From Marchantia polymorpha subsp. ruderalis (taxonomy: Eukaryota > Streptophyta > Marchantiopsida > Marchantiales > Marchantiaceae), in assembly GCA_037833965.1 (NCBI GenBank), contig AP031355.1, positions 21,973,501 to 22,037,500 of the forward strand: DNA of 64,000 nucleotides, read 5' to 3'. Positions 59,101-64,000 of the stretch are shown here, one piece after another. Under the pieces are notes generated by a model, which searched no databases, was not told the DNA's origin, and worked only from the letters and a program-made list of their open reading frames with translations. How positions within the stretch are numbered: the first letter of the stretch is position 1; every line of letters begins with the position of its first letter. A program made the translations under genes and the position numbers.

Positions 59101-59279
59101 TCCTAAAAAATTACCTCAGAAATGATTAGTATATAGTTGGTACTAGAAAAATTATACAAGACATAGTTATGTCAATAATGATCATAAAATCAACTTAATT
59201 TTTGTATAATATGTCAATTTATCACATTTTAATTTTATTTATAACTCTAAATGTAAAACTTGTAAACATAGTGAAACAT
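56197..59279. other. 3'UTR, then AT-rich DNA without genes
   Basis: The first 500 bases look like a 3'UTR and normal intergenic sequence. From about 56750 the DNA is very AT-rich, with no coding signal, much like 11.85-20.6 kb, and probably consists of decayed transposons. Confidence 0.6.
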
Positions 59280-59493
59280 TCAAGCTGAACACAAACACAA
59301 GAGACACGTCATATAATGTGATTCATCCTCAAGTACTACGTCCACAACCGAAACACGCAAGAGAGTTTACAAACAACTAAATACAACTCGTACAATAGAA
59401 GATTTGGGTGTATATATATATCCAACACCAACAACAAACCTAGCTGTAAAGCTAGAACATGAGTTTACCCATTAATATGAGTTAATCTCAACA
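59280..59493 (-). mobile_element. 3' LTR of the copia element
   Basis: On the minus strand the LTR starts TGTTGAGATTAAC at 59493, just after GTGTAGAT, which resembles the AAGTGGAGAT polypurine tract of plant copia elements. It includes CTCATGTTCTAGCT and AGTACTTGAGGATGAATCAC, shared with the plus-strand relic at 17.7 kb. The right end of the LTR (low coordinate) is not sharply defined. Confidence 0.6.
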
Positions 59494-59922
59494 ATCTACA
59501 CTTTAACTTGTTTTTAGCAAACAATATACTCTATGATCTATATTATTACTCGGCAAGAGATTCTAGACCGAAACCTAACACAAGGTACATCTTTACACAA
59601 GAGTTAACTAGATTTAAATCGTAGTCATATCAAAATAAAGTAATAACATAAAGAGTTAACTAGAGAATCTTCTAACATAGAGGTATCAAAATCTAGTAAA
59701 TCTATATAATTACTTTGTGGTAAATTCTAGAAAGAGACTTAATACAAGCTTACTATTTACACAAGAGTTGACTTGCATCAAAATCGTAGCCATCACATGA
59801 TAAAGTAAATATATAAAGAGATAATTGAAGTTACTATGCTAGCAAACTCTATCTCTGCTCGCCATGCACAACCTGCATGATAGCATAGTGTCGCCTGAAA
59901 CTTTCCAAAAAAATAACTTTGG

Positions 59923-60330
59923 TCAATCTCGATTGAATTTGCCGTCGATCTTAATTAGCTCGATCATTTTATGAGATATTACTTGTCTGATAAAGTGGTA
60001 CTTGATATTGATGTGCTTCATTCTGCTATCCATGATCTGATCTGCATCCAAATGTAAAGCACTCTGGCTATCACAATGAAAATTAACCACATCATGCGTC
60101 AATCTCATTTCCATGATAAGTCTATCCAACCAAATAGCTTACTTTGCAGCTTTTGCTGCTGCCACATACTCAACTTCTGTTGTTGACAGAACTATGCATT
60201 TTTGCAAGGTAGATTTCCAAATAATGATTCCACCGCCAAGTGTAAACACGTACTCAGTTGTAGATTCTCTTTTATCTAGATATTGTTCTTACTCAGCATG
60301 TACGTAGCCAAACAAGGATTTGACATTGTC
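59923..60330 (-). pseudogene. Copia RNase H relic
   Basis: It contains FHCDSQSALHLDADQIMDSR and KHINIKYHFIRQVI, the copia RNase H block (CDSQSAI-LA-N, KHI-V-YHFIRE), followed by a short C-terminal tail. The upstream part is in other frames with stops. Confidence 0.85.
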
Positions 60331-60402
60331 TAATAAACCATCAAATAGTATGCCATAATCTATAGTACACTTCAAATATCTCATAATCCATTTCACTGCT
60401 TC

Positions 60403-61379
60403 CTAGTGAAATTTCCGTGGATTTGACATGTACCTGCTCACCTTGTCCATAGCAAAGGTAATATCCTGCCTAGAGCACATCATCAAATACATGAGGGCTT
60501 CTACAGCTTGTTCATAAGGAACACATGACATTCTTTCTTTCTCCACCACATTGCTAGGACATTGAGCTGCGGAGAGTGTGAAATGAGCTGCAAAAGTAGT
60601 CCATACTCTTATAGAATCATCCATGTTGAACCTGTCAAGTATATGACTAACATATTTGCCGTGACTCAACCATAGACTCTTTTGTTCAATATATCTATAA
60701 TATTCATGCCTAATATTCTTTTTGACTCTCCCATATCCTTCATCTTGAATGCAAATTTCAACTTACTCTTGCATTCATAGACATCAGATTGGTTCTTCGC
60801 CAAAACGAGCATGTCGTCAACGTAGAGCACTAGAAGTATGAGATTGAACATCTCATCATTGAACTTCTTCACGTAGACATAAGGATCATGCATGCTTCAT
60901 AAAAAATCTTGTGACTTCTTAAACTCATCAAATCGCATGAACAATTGTCTAGGAGTTTGCTTCAGTTCATACAATGATTTCAACAATCTACATACCAAAT
61001 TCTCTTGACCTTTGACCTCAAAGCCAACCGGTTGTCTTATGTAGATCTTCTCCTCTACGTATCCAAAGAAAGTTGCAACCACATCCATCTAATGTATAAA
61101 AAGATTGAATATCGCGGCCAGTGCACATACCAAACGAATTGTAGCATACTTCGCTACAGGTGAGAAAACTTCGTTGTAATCCACACTCTTTTCCTGTGTG
61201 AAACATCTAGCCATCAACCTAGCTTTGAAGATTTTTGTCTCCTCTTCTGTTAGATTGTCCTTCAGCTTGTACATGCACCTGAAGTCAATAAGTGTCTGAT
61301 CTCTATGAAGGTCAACCAACTTCCAAGTCTTTTTGTTAATCAGTGATTGCATCTCCCCCGTTCCATAGCCGTATTTCAC
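60403..61379 (-). pseudogene. Copia reverse transcriptase relic
   Basis: In order: FKARLMARCFTQEKSVDYNE with VFSPVAKYATIRLV; then YVEEKIYIRQPVGFEVKG and LVCRLLKSLYELKQTPRQ; then the catalytic YVDDM in VLYVDDMLVLAKNQSDV; then LMYLMMCSRQDITFAMDKVS. The pieces are in at least four separate frames. Confidence 0.9.
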
Positions 61380-61650
61380 TCAAGCTTGTTGATTAAAGCT
61401 TAAAATTTCCTCTATGAAGAAGTCTCATCTTCTTCCAAGATGAACGTCATACCATCCTCATCCTCGGTTCAAAGTCACGATCTTCAAGAATGGATGAATT
61501 GGCACATACAACAATACTTTGAGTAGCTCTACGAGCACGATGCGATCTCTTATTAAACATTTCCGGCTGATCTCTATCGTTTGGTACTGTTGCAATAGGC
61601 TCATCTACGATAACTTGCTCATGTACCTCCTATTCTTAATACAACGGTAC

Positions 61651-62590
61651 TTAATCTTGTGACAGATTATCAGTGACATAATGATCAAACTCCTTCACAA
61701 CAACATCAATGACTGAAGATGTTTCCTTGTCAGTACGAGGAGCCTTAGAATTATATCTCTCTTTCAATAAACCGGACTTATTGAAAGAAACATCCCTACT
61801 GACAATCACCTTACACACTATTGGATCCCATCGGCTGTAACCTTTCATTCCACTAGCATATCAAAGAAAATGACATTTTTTGGACGTAGAATCTAACTTA
61901 GTCTTGTGCTCCTTTGTTGAGAGAGAATAAGCTAAACAACCAAAAATTTTCAAGCGACTGCAATCTATCATTCATTTATTCCTTAGTTCAAATGGTGTGG
62001 AAAAATTGATTACACTGTAAATAGAATATTTACCAAATAAATTGCGGTGTTGACGGCTTTGGCTTTTTGGTAAAACGGATTCGATTAATCTGCACCTTCT
62101 CCAGCACTGTTTTGTTGAATCTCTCAAAAACAGCGTTTTGTTGTGGAATGTAAACCGTCGTAAAATGACGAGTAATCTTCTCCTCTGTATTAAACCTATG
62201 AAATTCCTCAGAATTATATTCGTTGCCATTATTTGATTGCAAATATTTCACCTTTTGGCCAGTCTGAGTCTCAACTTGTATGCGCCTAAGTTTTGAAAGT
62301 GTAAAACACCTCAGACTTGTGGATAAGAAAATATACCCACACATACCTAGAATAATCATCTATATAAAAGATACTTAGTAGAGCTTTCTAGAGAGTGAGA
62401 CAACATGAGATAGACTTCACACGTCACTATGTACATACTTCAGTATCTCCGTGAAACTATGAGTTCCAACCCTAAAAGTTCACCTAAGTTGTTTGTCCAT
62501 GATGCAATGTTCACAAATTGCCAAGTCAACTTTAGCCAAACTCGGTAATGCCTTTTTCTCATCAAGAAGAGACATGTACTTATCACTCAT
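61651..62590 (-). pseudogene. Copia integrase relic
   Basis: The pre-integrase segment (HSGLSHMSDKYMSLL, EHCIMDKQLR) near 62460-62590 is followed by the core (LQSNNGNEYNSEEFHRF and RHFTTVYIPQQNAVFERFNK) and the C-terminal GYSRWDPIVCKVIVSRDVSF. Conserved LRSDNG reads LQSNNG, which loses the catalytic Asp. Confidence 0.88.
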
Positions 62591-62993
62591 ATGAGATAGT
62601 CCAGAATGCCATACATGACACGCGAGATTTGATAAAGTTAATTTCTTCACAAATAATGATAACCTTTAACAAGTACACATTATTGTGCTTGTATATTGAA
62701 AGTATAACTTTCTTATTACTTGATTTGATATCTAACACGTCATGCCTAGAGTTCCACGCCAATCTGCATGAGTCTAACTCTCCAAGAAAGATCAAGTTTT
62801 TTCTCATATGATATATAAACTTTATATGGATCAGCATACGCTTGACACCATCAAAAATGTGGATCTTTACAAACCCAATATCCTCAATTCTACAAGGTTG
62901 ATCATTCCCCATAAGAATTAAATCGTTTGATCTTGAAAATGTACAAAAGAACTCCGTGATGTAACAAATGTGATAAAAACAAGCACTATTCAA
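62583..62993 (-). pseudogene. Copia protease / pre-integrase relic
   Basis: It contains LILMGNDQPCRIEDIGFVKI, HIFDGVKRMLIHIKF and KKNLI-type RKNLIFLGELDS, the usual segment after the protease active site. The DSGAS active-site motif itself is eroded. Confidence 0.8.
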
Positions 62994-63003
62994 AATCTAT
63001 AGG

Positions 63004-63534
63004 TCACCAACAACTTTTGGTGAACCAAAGAGGGCATACATATGAAATCACACACTGTTGGCAAACATGTCCTACTCTTCGGATCAAAAATGCTTCGCAA
63101 CATTCGCCACTGAAGGTAAATTTATATCTTTGATTTTCATTTGGCAGTACTTCTTGATGCGGCCATTCTTGCCAAATCTCCAACACATCCCGTTACTCTT
63201 GTCTGCGGTTTGAACTCTAATCTAAATTCTCCTCCGCTCAAGGGATCTGGATCTATACCTCTTGAATCCGATATATCGCAAATTACCGAGCCGTCGGATG
63301 TGACTGAACTTGGGTCACAGCAAGTGCAATACTGGAAGTGAATGAGCGAGAGAATGACATCTCCTGTTCTACCTTGTCTGCCAAGAGAGCACTTACAATC
63401 TCATTGTAGGTTATTGCCTTGTATTCACGATGAAGTAGAATTTTTGATAGTGTCTTGTAGGAAGTAGCCAAGGAGTGGAATAGATGCATAGTTTTCTTTA
63501 CATTGTCCATGACCACGAACACCTGCAACTGCAC
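63004..63534 (-). pseudogene. Copia gag relic with broken zinc knuckle
   Basis: The segment LFHSLATSYKTLSKILLHRE and EIVSALLADKVEQEM matches the copia gag core (LL-SLP-SY). Further on, near 63145-63190, CWRFGKNGRIKKYC is a CCHC knuckle in which the second Cys is Phe and the His is Arg. Confidence 0.8.
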
Positions 63535-63540
63535 TGTTCA

Positions 63541-64000
63541 TCATCACCGTCGATCGTTGCCATCAACGTTGAGCGTCAATCAACCACGTATTCTCCAGTC
63601 ACGACCACTTCTGCCTCGACCGCGTCCGCACAGATTATGTACCGCACTGACCACGTTACAATGTGGTCATTGCTACCACCTACTTGACCACAACTGCGTC
63701 CTATCACGACTGCGTATGCCAATCTGCAATAAGCTCTAACCGCGCAAGGGGGGAGGGGGAGCCTCGACTCCAACGACTACGATAGTTGCCAACCTGCAGT
63801 GTGCAGGTCGGCGGGAAGTGTTCCGACGATCCGGCTGCGACCTGCCTTCGCTCCTAAGACCTGTAAGCGGGACCCCTGCAATCTAACTACTCTCGGACTG
63901 CTAGTGTCACTCACAGGGAAGAACTCGATGCTGTCATTCGATTCCAAGCTACACGAAAGAACTCGTTCACGAGGAAGAAATTGCTATTGTCGCTTGATTC
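63541..64000. other. GC-richer sequence after the copia gag
   Basis: I see no gene and no LTR. The composition rises sharply compared with the element; the region may be host DNA or a different insertion. Confidence 0.45.

Larger units (their letters stand above)
59900..63540 (-). mobile_element. Degenerate Ty1/copia retrotransposon body
   Basis: The order on the minus strand is gag, protease, integrase, reverse transcriptase, RNase H, which defines the copia type. Every domain is present, but the frame is interrupted by many stops and shifts, so the element is dead. The 5' LTR is not seen; beyond 63540 the sequence becomes GC-rich and unlike gag, so the element may be truncated there or continue outside the window. 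Confidence 0.88.

Overview
This is nuclear plant DNA. The evidence is two class I LOB-domain (LBD) genes, a NAC-domain gene, a U2 snRNA gene, a plant-type RNA polymerase II subunit RPB3, many short GT-AG introns with T-rich 3' ends, and a decayed Ty1/copia retrotransposon. The LBD and NAC families point to a land plant. The mix of intron-rich genes, GC-rich blocks and very AT-rich transposon relics would suit a bryophyte or another early-diverging lineage, but the sequence does not settle the species. Exons, splice sites and translations were all read by eye.

Region by region: 1-6.7 kb is a segmental duplication carrying two minus-strand LBD genes, with a U2 snRNA gene at its internal boundary and a small inverted repeat of the LBD tail. 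9.5-11.4 kb holds a FAM133-like Lys/Arg/Ser/Asp-rich nuclear protein with a 5'UTR intron. 11.5-20.6 kb is an AT-rich transposon graveyard with one recognisable copia LTR. 20.6-22.7 kb has a NAC-domain gene and a small protein with three Cys/His zinc-binding repeats. 22.7-25.8 kb is a GC-rich block of uncertain content. 25.8-35.7 kb has degenerate coding-like sequence and fold-back repeats. 35.7-51.2 kb holds the main locus. 55.0-56.2 kb is a gene of the At4g22030-like family. 56.2 kb to the end is AT-rich DNA with a broken minus-strand copia element.

The main locus (36.2-51.2 kb) starts with a complete four-exon RPB3 gene, NRPB3. It runs directly into a 12.8 kb array of 16 nucleolin-type RRM domains joined by glycine-rich linkers. 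Each RRM is made by a repeated exon pair with fixed intron phases: one exon ends in phase 0 after beta-1, the next ends in phase 2 inside the RNP1 Gly codon. No promoter, start codon or poly(A) signal is evident between the two parts. A phase-matched intron (38233-38413) would join RPB3 in frame to the array. The summed exon lengths then give an open frame of 6504 nt in 39 exons, or 2167 aa. If that intron is retained, RPB3 stops at 38275. The locus may therefore encode an RNA polymerase II subunit fused to a giant RNA-binding tail, possibly as a splice option. I know of no described protein with this architecture, and it is the observation most worth testing.
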